Assembly: GCA_002946415.1 (NCBI GenBank)
Contig: NJPS01000034.1
Span: forward strand, 372,001-436,000
DNA: 64,000 bases
Source of the DNA: Rutstroemia sp. NJR-2017a BVV2
Lineage: Eukaryota; Ascomycota; Leotiomycetes; Helotiales; Rutstroemiaceae
Direction of reading: 5' to 3'
Shown: positions 1 to 12,197 of the stretch, in pieces
Position numbering within the stretch: the stretch's first letter is position 1
Layout: each line of letters opens with the position of its first letter
The notes under the pieces: model-generated
Databases searched by the model: none
What the model was told of the DNA's origin: nothing
What the model saw: only the letters and a program-made list of their open reading frames with translations
Program-made: the position numbers and the translations under genes

Positions 1-767
1 CATTGAAACCGCCCTATTTTTCCACAGCAGCAAGACACCACCAGATACTCGTAGTCGTGCTCGTGCTTGTGTGGAGCGAGTGACTTGAAGCATGGAAGAT
101 ATTTATCCATAGGCCCATATGTGCGCCAACCAGATTTCGATAGAACGAGACTTCAAATCCCGTAATGAGAGGCCGAGATGTAACTTGAGCTGGCTCCTCG
201 ACCTCGACACGGGGCATACTCGGAAAATGAAGCACCGGGCATGATAAATTTTTGTTGATATCCTCACGTTAATTATCTCTGATCACCAGCGATGGCGTGC
301 TCGAGAGTGGCTGGTGCATTTTCCCGAGACTTCTCCCCAAGCTCATTCGGATGACAAAGTAGACTTTTCGTGGACGCTGATTGGCCAATCATCATTCCTT
401 TCTCCATCTTCTTCATAGTCGTGAGGTTCAATATTCCCCTCCTCACGCCTCCCGCCCCTCTCTTTACTACATACACTTATTAATCTTACCATCGGACAGC
501 CATACTATTCCTGAAAAGCAATTAATCCACCGACGGCTGTTGGTCAAAGGCCCATGACATCTCCAGAATATCCCTGTTCATCCGCCGAATATCGCATCAG
601 GCAAACTGATTAGCAGCACTAGGGAAGAAAGGACCTAGGAAAGTAAGAGTACTATTAGAGAGGAAGGAAAAAGTTTTGAAACTATGTCGTTTCTCTTTCG
701 CCGTCTTGAGAACGACTCAAATACTTTCCCTCATTCTCAGCGGAGGGACCATCACCATATCGAAAAC
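1..767. other. upstream region of sulfite reductase gene; no recognised gene
   Basis: Two short minus-strand open frames lie here, at 14-235 and 273-476. Neither resembles a family I know, and both have weak, low-complexity translations, so I do not call them as genes. The stretch just before 768 is A/G-rich and probably holds the promoter and 5' leader of the sulfite reductase gene. An in-frame upstream ATG at 684 is discussed with that gene. A gene reaching in from the left edge cannot be excluded. Confidence 0.5.
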
Positions 768-3700
768 ATGGCGACGACTTCCTTAAAGATCCGCACGCCT
801 GAAGAAGCTGGTATGTCTATGCTCTCTTCATGCTCTGTGCTCATTACACCCTTGTACTGCTTGCACACATTCCCATCACCCACCCCACTTCATCCCAAAA
901 TTCTGTAAAACTGACAATATTACCTGTCTGAATAGTGGCACGAATTGCCTACCTATCTAGTGATGTTATTGTTTCAGTACAAGCTGCACAATCAATTGAA
1001 TCAGAGTTCTCATCACATTTAAAGAGATATGCTGGAAGGAACGACAGAAGTCTTGTTGCTGCCAGGGAAAGTGGCGTCCCAGAGGTAGGTGGTCAAAGGT
1101 TACATGATTTCACATCGGATGAAAGTATTGATCGATTTTCTAGTTACAAACGGTCAGACACAATAACGACCCTCTCCTATCAGTATTCACCCCAATTCGA
1201 AATGGAAAACTTGTAACAGTCACCACAAGTTCTTCTATCCTCGTCTCCTCCGTGCCCCACCTCTACCGACTGGCAAACCTCCCAGTCGTCATTCATGTCT
1301 CTCTACAACCCGCACATTACCCAGATTACTCGTCGATAACGTCGATACGCAATTCTGGCTTCACATTTTTACAATCCGAGACGTTACAGGAGGCGCAAGA
1401 TATTGGCTTGACTGCTCATGCCTTGGCTATCAAATCTGGAAAGGGTGTGATACATTTCTTCGATGCTGGATCTTCGGCAAACGATAACCACATTGACTTC
1501 GAGAATGTGGAAGTAGTCCAAAATGTTCTAAATCTGGATGCTGTGCGAGCATTCCAAGCCAGCAAAATCGGCGGATCTAGCATATATGCGGACAATGGAC
1601 GAGTTGCGACCATCTCCGAAAACTCTACCACTGCATCAGCTGCAGAGAACCCAGAAAATACCGAGACCGCTGCGTCAGCTACCACTGGTGCTGAAGTGCC
1701 TTCCAAGGCTTCATCCGTAGGATCCTCGAAATCATCTTCAGTTAGAGCCAGCAGCGTAGATAGCAGCGCTTCGTCTGCTACCACAGTTGATGCACCCACT
1801 GTACGTAGTGTTACATCTGACGATATATACTCCTACGTTTCGAACATCTGGGGTCAATTAAAACAAATGGTCGGTAGAGAGTATACGCCTTTCCAATACT
1901 CCGGTCCATCTAACGCTGAAAATGCGTTGTTTATATTTGGATCAGACGTTGGCGCTTTCGCCCAGGCTATTGATGAAGCAAAGCCTGAAGAAGTTTTTTC
2001 AAATGCTGGTGTTATTACAGCACGACTATATAGACCATGGTTAGGATCGAAATTGATTGAGGCGATTCCCAAATCCGTCAAGCGCATAGCCGTTCTAGAG
2101 CAGATTAGGAGGAAAACGACAAAGTGGGGGCCATTACTTTTGGATTTACTCACAACGCTCAAGAGCGGACCAGGCGGTGGCGTCGATGTCATCGTTGGTC
2201 ACCAACTGGGATATATTGAACCTGATACTGTACGACAAGCACTGCGGGGTGTCCTCCAAAACTTAGTTTCGGAAAAGCCAATCCAGAATCTGGAGGTTGG
2301 CAACTCGGACGGGCCAGCCAAATCTCAAAGAGCATATGCTTTGAGCCAGCCAAAAGTTGAGTCAGCTTACATGAAGATTTTGGACCAAATCTTTGGTAAG
2401 AATCTGTATCTGGCAAACCAGATTGAGTCGAACAATGCTGGAATCTCCTCGTCGATTGCAGCAAACCCTGAATTCGGTTTTGGGTCTCTCTTAGCTCGTA
2501 AGGAGCATCGTCAAAGGTTCATCGAGGAAATTAAGCAGGCTGCTCAATCTAAGGAGTTTATTACCGAAGCCCCCAAGTCTTGGTTGTCTAAATGGGCCGC
2601 TAATGCCACCGACGATAAGAAGGCTTCCGAATTGGCGGACGACATTATCGCTCGTCTCGAAACAGACGGATCACCATTATCAAGAACTCTTCTTTCCAAG
2701 AAAGGCCTATTCCGTAAGGAGTCACCATGGCTTATTGGTTCCGATGCTTGGGCGTATGACCTTGGAAACTCTGGTGTCCATCATGTCATTGCCTCTGGTG
2801 AGAATGTCAATATGCTCATTATTGACTCGACCCCCTACTCTGAACGTGCGGCTGCTGATGCCGAACGAAGAAAGAAAGATATTGGTCTCTATGCTATGAA
2901 CTTTGGCAATGCATATGTTGCATCAGTCGCAGTTTACAGCTCATATACTCAAGTTTTGCAAGCGATGATTGAGGCTGATCAGTTCAATGGCCCATCTGTT
3001 ATAGTCGCATATCTTCCATATCACAAGGAGGAGGATTCTCCTTTGACTGTTCTTCAAGAGACCAAGAAAGCCGTGGATCTTGGATACTGGCCATTGTATA
3101 GATGGAACCCCAACAACGAAGAGAAGGGCGAACCAAACTTCTCGCTCGACTCGGAGCGCATCAAGCAGGAACTCAAGGACTTCCTTGCTCGCGACAATCA
3201 TCTTACTCAATTAATGAAAAAGCACCCTGAATTCTCTTCCAACCTTTCTGAAGATTATGGCACCGAGGTCCGTGCTTTGCAGAAGAGAAAGGCCAAAGAT
3301 GCGTACAACGAATTGCTGGAAGGCATGTTCGGTGCACCTTTGACCATCCTCTTTGCTTCTGACAACGGCAATGCCGAGTCATTGGCAAAGCGCTTAGGAA
3401 ACAGAGGTAAAGCTCGTGGCTTGAAGACAATTGTGATGGCTATGGAGGACTATCCAATTGAAGATCTCCCAAGCGAGGAAAACATTGTTATCTTGACAAG
3501 TACCGCTGGTCAGGGAGAGTTCCCTCAGAACGGGCGTGCATTCTGGGAAGCCATCAAGGATAACACCGATCTTGACCTTGCCTCCGTTAACTTCTCCATA
3601 TTTGCCCTCGGGGACAGCCACTACTGGCCACGAAAGGAAGACAAGCACTACTACAACAAGCCAGGAAAGGATCTCGATCGTGTTATGGCCAACCTTGGCG

Positions 3701-5617
3701 GAAAGCGTCTAGCTGATTGTGGCTTGGGTGATGACCAAGACCCAGATGGCTACCAAACCGGATATCAAAATTGGGAGCCGCTCATCTGGCAAGCTCTCGG
3801 CGTTGACAAAGTTGAAGGTCTTCCTGAAGAACCAGCACCGATCACCAATGAGGATATCAAGTTGGCTTCAAACTATCTCCGAGGTACCATCGAGGAAGGA
3901 CTCCAAGACCCATCGACTGGTGCTATCTCCGCTGCCGATCAACAACTGACGAAATTCCACGGCACTTACATGCAGGACGATCGTGATCTTCGAGACGAGC
4001 GCAAGGCACAAGGCTTAGAACCTGCCTACTCATTCATGATTCGTTGCAGACTGGCTGGTGGTGTTGCTACTCCTAAGCAGTGGATTCAAATGGACGATGT
4101 TAGCAACCAATTCGGAAACGAGACGATGAAACTGACTACTCGTCAAACGTTCCAATTCCACGGCGTTGTCAAGACAAAACTCAAGTCGGCCATGCGCGGT
4201 ATCAATCAAGCATTGATGACCACAATCGCTGCTTGTGGTGATGTTAACCGTAACGTTATGTGCAGCAGTTTGCCAACAGCTTCGAAGTACCACAAGCAAG
4301 TTCATGCAATTTCAAAAAAGATCTCTGATCATCTTCTACCTTCTACCACAGCTTATCACGAGATTTGGCTCAAGGATGAGAATGATAAGAAGACACAAGT
4401 CGCTGGCGAAGCTGTTCAAGACTTCGAGCCTCTCTACGGCCCCACCTACTTGCCAAGAAAGTTCAAGATCACAATCGCTATTCCTCCCCACAACGATACC
4501 GATGTGTATGCACACGATATCGGTCTCATTGCAATCAAAGGCAGTGATGGTGAATTAGAAGGTTTTAACATGCTGGTTGGTGGTGGTATGGGTGTTACTC
4601 ACAACAACAAGAAGACATATCCTCGTACTGGAAGCATGCTTGGATACGTGTCGAAGGATGAAGCTCACATTGCCTGCGAAAAGGTCATGCTTGTTCAACG
4701 TGATAACGGTGATCGTAAGAACCGAAAGCACGCTCGGCTAAAGTATACCGTCGATGATATGGGTGTCGATGTCTTCCGTGGTAAGGTTGAGGAGCTATGG
4801 GGTCAAACTTTCGAGAAGGCGAAGCCTTTCAAGTTCCAAAGTAACATCGATACTTTCGGTTGGGTCAAGGATGAGACCGGATTGAACCACTTCACTCTCT
4901 TCATTGAAAACGGACGTATTGAAGATACCGCCGAGTTCCCCATGAAGACTGGTCTTCGAGAGATCGCTAAGGTTCACAAGGGCGAGTTCAGGTTGACGGG
5001 TAACCAGCATTTGATCCTCAGCAATGTTGCTGATGAAGACCTCCCGGCAATGAAAGAGATGTTAGCCAAGTACAAGCTTGATAACATCGCTTTCTCTGGC
5101 TTGCGTCTCTCATCCTCGGCATGTGTTGCCTTCCCAACCTGTGGTCTTGCTATGGCAGAATCTGAACGTTATCTCCCACAACTCATCACAAAGCTGGAGG
5201 GTGTCATCGAAGAAAACGGTATGAGACAAGATTCTATCGTCATGAGAATGACTGGATGTCCCAACGGATGTGCTAGACCTTGGTTGGCTGAAGTTGCCTT
5301 TGTCGGTAAGGCTTACGGCGCTTACAACATGTATCTCGGAGGCGGCTACCACGGCCAACGTCTTAACAAGCTTTACAGAAGCAGTATCAAGGAAGAAGAG
5401 ATTCTGGAAATTATGAAGCCGTTGCTCAAGCGTTACTCTCTTGAGAGGGAAGAGGGTGAACGTTTCGGTGACTTCTGCATTCGCATTGGTATGATCAAGG
5501 AAACTACTGAGGGCAAGACTTTCCATGATGATGTGAGTATTTTCCATACCCGTGTTTCAAATACGCAACGACTAACGCTATTGATAGGTGGCTGAAGAAG
5601 AATCCGACGAAGAATAG
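768..5617 (+). CDS. MET5: sulfite reductase [NADPH] hemoprotein beta subunit
   Basis: Reduces sulfite to sulfide with six electrons in assimilatory sulfate reduction, working in the cytosol with the flavoprotein alpha subunit. My model has four exons: 768-810, 936-1084, 1144-5532 and 5588-5617, giving 1536 aa, close to the roughly 1450-1550 aa usual for fungal Met5. An N-terminal pyruvate-oxidoreductase-like region is followed by a flavodoxin-like domain (about residues 795-940, FASDNGNAESLAKRL) and then the duplicated ferredoxin-like/siroheme repeats. The four ligands of the 4Fe-4S/siroheme centre are visible as C-x5-C (C1391, C1397; CVAFPTC) and C-x3-C (C1436, C1440; CPNGC). Introns are 125, 59 and 55 bp, all GT-AG. 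The last exon encodes only nine residues (VAEEESDEE). I chose the ATG at 768 because its context is better (AAAACATGG). An in-frame ATG at 684 would add 28 residues. Confidence 0.95.
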
Positions 5618-6008
5618 CTTGTACATTGACAAAACTTGATGCATGGTTGTTATTGCAAGGCGTTCATAAGGTCATATCATGGGAAGCTTTTTAGATAGTT
5701 CATTCTGCGTGTTTGGTTAGGATGGCGAGGATACTCACAAAATGTACATACGAGAAAAATCAATAGCTTAACAAATACAACGCATTCATGTGATACGTTC
5801 TCACACACACACTCGCGGCGATATATATGGAAGCTTGATTTTGGGTATGTATTGCGCTGATTTGTAGCTTTCTAGGTATTATTTCCATCTATGAATACTT
5901 TCCATATGTACAATTTTCGTTCCCCATACGTTTCTATCACAAATTCCAATCCTTCATATTTGAAAAACCCTCCCAACTCCCAATGAAATATCCAATCACT
6001 TAATTCAC
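5618..6008. other. convergent intergenic region between sulfite reductase and lactonase
   Basis: An A/T-rich stretch of 391 bp shared by two facing 3' ends. It presumably holds both 3' UTRs and polyadenylation signals. It contains several AATAAA-like and TATGTA-like motifs but no open frame of note. Confidence 0.6.
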
Positions 6009-7459
6009 TCACTCATCAAAAATCACACTGGTAACCTGGCCATTGTTGTTATTTGGCCCAGTATACTGACCAATAGCAATCTCCGCAACCTTCTTCCCGA
6101 ACAAACCAGTCGTGACATTCCGGCTTATGATAGCCACTTTTCCGCTTCGCTGCAAGGCGACAGCGACGAGAGTACCGGCTTTATTGAGGGAAAATTGACG
6201 TGGGAAGTCGCCGTCTGCGGGGAATAGTTGAGTGAATGAGAGAGCCCCGCTAGGTGTAATGGTCCAGGTTTGCAGGGTGTCCGATGGTGGGTTGGTGAGG
6301 GTGGTGAGGTTGCGCGAGGAGGTCAGTATGAATTTGTTGTCGGGCTAGAACAGTTTATCGTTAGTATGACGAGAATGGAGAAGAAGAAGGGGAAGAAAGA
6401 GATGAAAATATTACATACCGTAGCCAAAATCTCTGCTGCAGCAGGTGCAGCCCCCGCAGGAACTGAATAATTCCCATAAATACTAGTCCTCTCCAACTGC
6501 TTGAAGCTCATCCCCTTAGGCTTATCTGAATACGTAACTACGTAGCTAGTCACCGTATTCCCGAGCTCTTCGACCAGGTAGAAGTACGTGGTGTTGCAGG
6601 AAGTCACGTGAAAAGCGCCGTGGCGGGGACCGGATCCAGAAGGAGCGACGAGGGGGGCGCCTTCGCTGACGAGAGATGTACTGCTGTTGATAGGGAAAAT
6701 ACGTACGAGGTCAGCGCCGAGGTCGGGCACAAGGAGGAACTGGGAAGTAGGGTCGAGCAGCGCTTCGTGTGGGTGAGGGGATAGTTGACGACCGCCCGGG
6801 TAGGGACCGGGTTTGGCAAGCGTAAAGGGGAGGGTTTGGAGGGGGCTTATGGTGCCGTTGGAGTGGATGGTGTAGGTTGTTAGGGCACTGCCTCCACTGC
6901 GCCGGGTGTTAGTTTCGTGTACGTGCATTCTCGAGGTGGGTAAGTCTTACTAATGCGCCGCAGCCATGTTTTTTCCTCCATTGAACAATACTGTATTGAC
7001 AGGTCCATTGACCGTCTTTTGCTTCTCCAGTAAAGTCAAGACACCGCCATCACCGATTTTGAAAGCGCTGATACTGCCGTTACTCACGGTATTGGGTAGG
7101 AATTCGTTTGCGCAGTATAAAACATCATTGTATGGATCCTTCATCAACCACGACGGATTATCCGTCGTTTCATTGTTGACGGACAGGCTTTTGAGGGAAT
7201 ATGATCCATTTGTATACTGCGACAGCTGCAGCGTGGTGATGGTGCCGATATATGATGAGACGAAAAGATTCGTGGTGAGAGCTGCGCTCACAATATCTTT
7301 CGTGGCCGGGAAATACATTTTGAGATAATTGTATGTTTCGGCCGCAGAGATCGAGAGAAATGAGGAGGATGAGAAAAAGGGGATCTGGGGAAGGATATTT
7401 GCGGGCCACATCTTTTTTATCCTTTTCGGCAACGATCTAACTGTTGACTGAACCCGCAA
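6009..7459 (-). CDS. lactonase / carboxy-cis,cis-muconate cyclase-like beta-propeller protein
   Basis: Resembles the fungal Lactonase (7-bladed beta-propeller) family, which includes 3-carboxy-cis,cis-muconate cyclase and 6-phosphogluconolactonase-like enzymes; the actual substrate is unknown. Exons on the minus strand are 7459-6951, 6896-6419 and 6344-6009, with introns of 54 and 74 bp. They join as ..AAAH-Y-GGSALTTY.. and ..EILAT-PDNKFILTS.., both in frame. Family-like pieces are NLFVSSYIGTI near the N terminus, HPHEALLDPT and VPDLGADLVRIF in the middle, and GPRHGAFH after that. The protein ends GQVTSVIFDE. The start is uncertain: 7459 gives 440 aa, 7411 gives 424 aa and 7318 gives 393 aa. 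Relatives usually carry a signal peptide just before the NLFVSSY motif, and none of the three starts makes a clean one, so the 5' end may need RNA evidence. Confidence 0.8.
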
Positions 7460-8484
7460 TAACTGCCCGCGGGGTAAATGTGGTATGGTCTCGAATCACT
7501 CGGGACTTGGCAAGTGGATTGGTCAATGGGATTTGGTCGTTTCTGTTGGCTGATGACGAGCGTTAGTCATTCGTTGATGGGGCTTGATAGATTGGACTAT
7601 ATTAAACGTTCTGTCATTTCCGTTGTTGAGATTTTGCCAGTGCCGGGAATGAGCATTGCCTCGGATTAAGGCTGAATTTCCTTGGCCTAGAAACGGGAGA
7701 ATCGGCTTACCTTGTGATGTTGGAGATATATTGGTTGGGAGGGTTCCCCTGATATTATCCGAATCGTGCGGGATGTCGGGTGATTCTCCTACTACTGAAG
7801 AACGCCGAGTTGTGGTTGGAGGGTTGGAATAAAGTTGTCGTTGGTTTGGTGAAGTTCCAATTAAGGAGACAGGGGTAAATTTATCAGACCGCGTGGGAGT
7901 CACGTGAACTTGGTTGTTTGCTTCATGACTCTGCAAACAAGCTTGTGCTTGCAAGCAAACATTCTTATGTTTTTAGCCACAGCATTATAGCTAGATGAAC
8001 AATACCGCATAAAACTCACTGTTGCAACATGGAATGGTTGGTGGTTCTTGGCAAAATCTTGGAAACGAACGAAGTTGAGATTCACGTGATTCAAGGAAGG
8101 CACAAGTACGTTATGCTTATGTTGGATGCTCCTACTTAAATTGCAGGACTACATATTTACGTGGACGCGTATGTTTTAAGTCAATTTGAGTGAATCTCTT
8201 GGGAGCACGGAATGCTTTAGTGAACACAGCCTTTAAAGTCACTGCTGGAAAGAACTAGTCGATTACTTCGGCTGATATGTGGACAAATTGGAATAGATTA
8301 ACTAGCCAAGTGTCTTAGCTTTTCCGCCGCAGTCCGCAGTCTCTACAACTCAGTGCTTCGCGACCGATCCAACTCTAATTTCTAGGAGACAGCTTGAATG
8401 AATACTGGCCAAGTGAAACATTCCACCAAACAACCTCACCTCATCTACTTCTTCCCTTCATCCTGAAGTACCCAGCTCCAAGAC
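7460..8484. other. intergenic region upstream of the lactonase; no recognised gene
   Basis: About 1 kb between the lactonase start and the 3' end of the F-box gene. The open frames here (for example 7523-7954 minus) read as low-similarity filler with no conserved motif. It probably contains the lactonase promoter and the F-box 3' UTR. Confidence 0.5.
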
Positions 8485-10260
8485 CTAAAAACCATGCCAC
8501 CAGCTCGAATGCTCTGCGAAGAACTCAACATCCTTTTGCTCCTTCTCACTTAACAGACATAAAGACTTATGTGGCCCAGCCCCAATATTCCAAGCCCGAT
8601 ATGCGATTTTTACATATCGTAGTGAAGGACATAGTTTAGACATCAATTTTACATAAACTAATGCATCATCGTGCACCATGAAAGGGTCTGGAAGGGGACC
8701 CGGGAGGCCGTCAGTGCCAAAGCGGCGACGGCCTATACATAGAAATGTGAGAAATTTCATGTTGGATAGATGGATCGAAAATCGGTCCTATGGCAAAGTT
8801 AGTATACAATGTGACAAGTGTATACTTAGTAAACTTCGGTGTGTGAATCAAGTCCAAAGGAACATACCCATTGAGTAGTAAAGTCCAAATAGAGTGCGAG
8901 GTTTGTAAGACTTGCTCCGTGTCCTGGAAGCCGATCGAGGACTGTGTATGGAGATAGCGCATCGTACCCCGGAGGCTTTTCGAATACTCGTTCTCGGTGA
9001 CCGTGGGTGGTTAGTGCATTCGAAACTTCTCTGGTCGAGAGCGTGGATAACCGTGGGAGGCTCAGCGAGTCGAATTCTTTTAGAAGAGGATCGTACATAC
9101 TGTAAAGTTGAGTAACCCTGAGATGTCGAAGATCAGTAATATTTCTAACCTCGTCATCTAGCCAGGTCCTGAGTATGCTATTGAGGTAGGTGATCTTAAG
9201 GCTGCGCAAGGATCCGACATTGTCGAGGAGCCTATAGTCGATATCACAAAATTGAGCGGGATGGGTTGACCTCTCCTCTGCGATCGGGCCGTTATAAAAT
9301 CCCAGATCGGTAAGAAACGACGTATCGGTCAACTTCTCCAAGTAGTTATCGTCTCTCCCAGACGCAGACTTGACAGGAGAGAACCCAGCGGAAAGACCAA
9401 GTCTGCTCAGCTGCAAAGGTTGTGCTTCACAGGCAGTGTTATAATAATCACACAGATATTCTAAAGCATGCTTGCTGTCCTCGGGTTTTGAATATTTAAT
9501 ATCAAGCACCAGAACCTTGAGATGGGGACACCTGGATAGCAGTTCGGCAATAAGTTCCAATTCAGCTGGTACGTATGTAACGTATCTAAAGCTGTGAAGC
9601 TCTAGAGACGTCAGATTTTGGAACTGTCGTAATGTGATTGTATAATCTGTGTCACTCGCTATGTGGAGGTTTCTAAGCTTCGTGCATGCTTGTAAATATC
9701 TTCGGAAGCTGTCATCTGTGAAGGTATTGAACACAGTGGGTATGCCTAACCAGTCAGTCCACCTAATAGAACGGATCAGTTTGCAATATCAGGTAATGCA
9801 GCGAGGGATGGAAACATCGAAGGAAATATCTAGCATACTTCAGAGTCTGAACACTTGATGCCAGCTGTAGAATTCGCGAAATATATTCTGTACAACCTTT
9901 TCTGAGCTTTACTAGACGTGGTTCGAGAGCAGCTTGAACTTCCTCATCGTCCGAATCCTGATCGAGACCACGCTCATCATAATTGTGGAACTCGCCATCG
10001 ATCTTAAATTCCAATTCCTTCGCGAATGAAATATTTGACGGTAGTGGTGGGAATTCGGGCAGATCCGGTTCATCAAGTGAGAATTCCGAATACCATTTCG
10101 CATATAACATCGGCGTGAATACGTCCTCCAGGCCCCGACAAACACGCACTAGACATCCCAGAGACTTCACATCGAGGCGTTCTCCCAACAAAATGTATAC
10201 TTCCCCAGGTAGCGACAAGATACCCACGCCGTGAGTAGTTGATCTAACCTCAGTATTCAT
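8485..10260 (-). CDS. F-box / leucine-rich-repeat-like protein
   Basis: A probable substrate adaptor of SCF ubiquitin ligases; its target cannot be inferred. Exons on the minus strand are 10260-9839, 9762-8868 and 8787-8485, giving 539 aa. The N terminus shows an F-box-like segment (ILSLPGEVYILLGERLDVKS then LVRVCRGL), about residues 13-45. The rest has irregular LRR-like strands such as LRNLHIASD, LTSLELHSF, LKVLVLDI, LRSLKITYL and LRYVKIAY. An acidic patch (DQDSDDEE) lies near residue 100. Introns of 76 and 80 bp join in frame as ..QTLK-WTDWLGIP.. and ..DFTTQW-DRFSIHL... This large family is poorly conserved in filamentous fungi and often lineage-specific. The segment is flanked on both sides by 1-2 kb of gene-poor DNA. 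Confidence 0.8.
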
Positions 10261-12197
10261 GACTGATTGATAGACAGGTGAGAAAGGAGAAGATGAAAAC
10301 GGCCTTGAAAGTTAAATCTCAGGCAATAATGCGAAAGAAAGACCAACTGTTGGTTCAAAAACAACCAAAGATCACGTGGTTAAGATGTAGCTATTGGCCC
10401 ACTCTGAGAAGTCATCAACACAAGTTAAGAAGCATACGATGAGCTTTTAGCCGTCAGAAGCCCAGCTTGTCTTCGACATGGAAATAAGCTTGAAGCTTCT
10501 GGTCGTGAGAGGGCTGCAGCTCTAAAGCTCGATGCGGAACCCCTAGGAAGTCCCTGCGTGTCTGGATTCGCGGTAGAGTTTCCAGTGCCAGGAAGAACAT
10601 ATGCGATGGAGTATCAGGGCTGCACATGGATGCTAGATCAGTTGGTGAACTACTTCTGCAGCAGCTCGTTTGTATTCATTACTTCCAGAGGCTGTATGAG
10701 GCAGGTCGATTAGTATGACATCGAATTTAAAAATGACTCAGATCATAAACGTCGGAGATGGACTCGAATATGGATGTAGCGATAAGCATTTCTCAAGCTT
10801 CAGCCACCAACTTGTTGGTGATTCTAATGGTCACATGCAGGTCACATGGTGGTACTGTAGTATCACATTTAGCGAGAGGCTACTTTGGGAGGCGTAGGGA
10901 ATTTTTCTTTAATCCAAACATGTTCCGTCGACCACAAACCAACAGATTGACTTGAGTCACATTGGAACCAACCTTATGGACTTACTATTTCAAAACTTCC
11001 GTGTCATGTACGTACAAAAGTGCAGCTGATATGTTAAAAGTACTCCAACTTTGCATTCCAACTAACCTCCATAGCAATGGAACAATATATGCGATGCAGT
11101 CATGGCGAGAGTTCGTCCGGAGTTAGTTGAATCAATGCATCAGTATACACAAGTTGTCTGCATGTTGGTTATTTGGATTATTCCATTAAATTTATTAAAC
11201 TATTGAACATGGATTGGTTGGACTCCAATGCGAAGTAAGAGAGCCGCCAAGACTTCAAATATAATGGGCACTCGGAGTATCGAGACCCTCCCGGCCTCAG
11301 CATCTAGTTTAGAATGGCCCCCAACTCTGTACAAGTGCTTATGTTATTGCACATAGCCTGAAGTAGATCTCAGCAGTTGGACTTTGTTGCGAAGTGTAGC
11401 GACTCACTCATAAGGAATATCAATATCTACGTAGCAGGGATACATAGTTCTTGTTGTCAGTCAGCGGTAGTCAGACAGAGATTGTTTTTTTCGCGAGTGC
11501 GAAGGAATGCCTTGCGTCGTGTGTTGAACCCAGCAACTACTTCATGAATTCCTCTAAAGTCTTCATCGTTTCAACATCTGCCTACAGTATATGCCTTCGT
11601 GAACGTATACCGAACCCCGGGGAATCGATCTCGGTTCACTTTGCACACCCTAGTTGGGAGCTTTTGTGCTCACACTCTTTGATCCATGAAGCATCGATCA
11701 GGGTTGAAAGTATACTAAAACATATTCGAGAGTATCATGGCATTGTAGCCTTCTCTGAGTCTGCGCATCAACCGTTGAATTTGTGAATTAGATCAAATAT
11801 GGAAGGACTTGTGAAGCATATGAGCGGAGAGCTAGGCAGAAGCAGCATTTTGGAACGAAAATGTGATATCCAAGGACTCAAATCACTCAGTCATACCAAC
11901 ATAAGCATAACATCACTGCCTTAATGCATGCTACTGGGTGTCCTGTTCTTGGATGTAGAGGATATCATTCTGATGCCGCTATATACCATGGCAATGTTTT
12001 CTTCTTCGTCAGCTATAAGTAGGGAGCTCTCTTCTCGACAAATATAAAGTAAACGCCGTGTGCAAGTTCTTCCTATCTTACCTCTTTGCACTGGCATATA
12101 TCCAGGTATTGAGCAGTCCAGTTCATGGTATTCACCCTCGAGCCATTTATACATCCTTCCCCCTCCTGTGACTCCTGTCAGTCGATGTGCTTTATCC
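10261..12197. other. gene-poor intergenic stretch (1.9 kb)
   Basis: It lies between the divergent F-box and GH71 genes. A 111-codon plus-strand frame at 11451-11786 has no family resemblance and no clear splice partners. A TATAAA-like motif at about 12044 (ACAAATATAAAGTAAACG), 155 bp before the GH71 ATG, is a possible TATA element. I see no repeat or transposon remnant. Confidence 0.45.

Noticed and set aside
14..476. Two minus-strand frames at the left edge
   Set aside because: No recognisable motif, no splice partner within the window, and odd Ser/Thr/His-rich composition.
11451..11786. 111-codon plus-strand frame in the F-box/GH71 interval
   Set aside because: No homology I can recognise and no promoter or splice context; length is within chance expectation.
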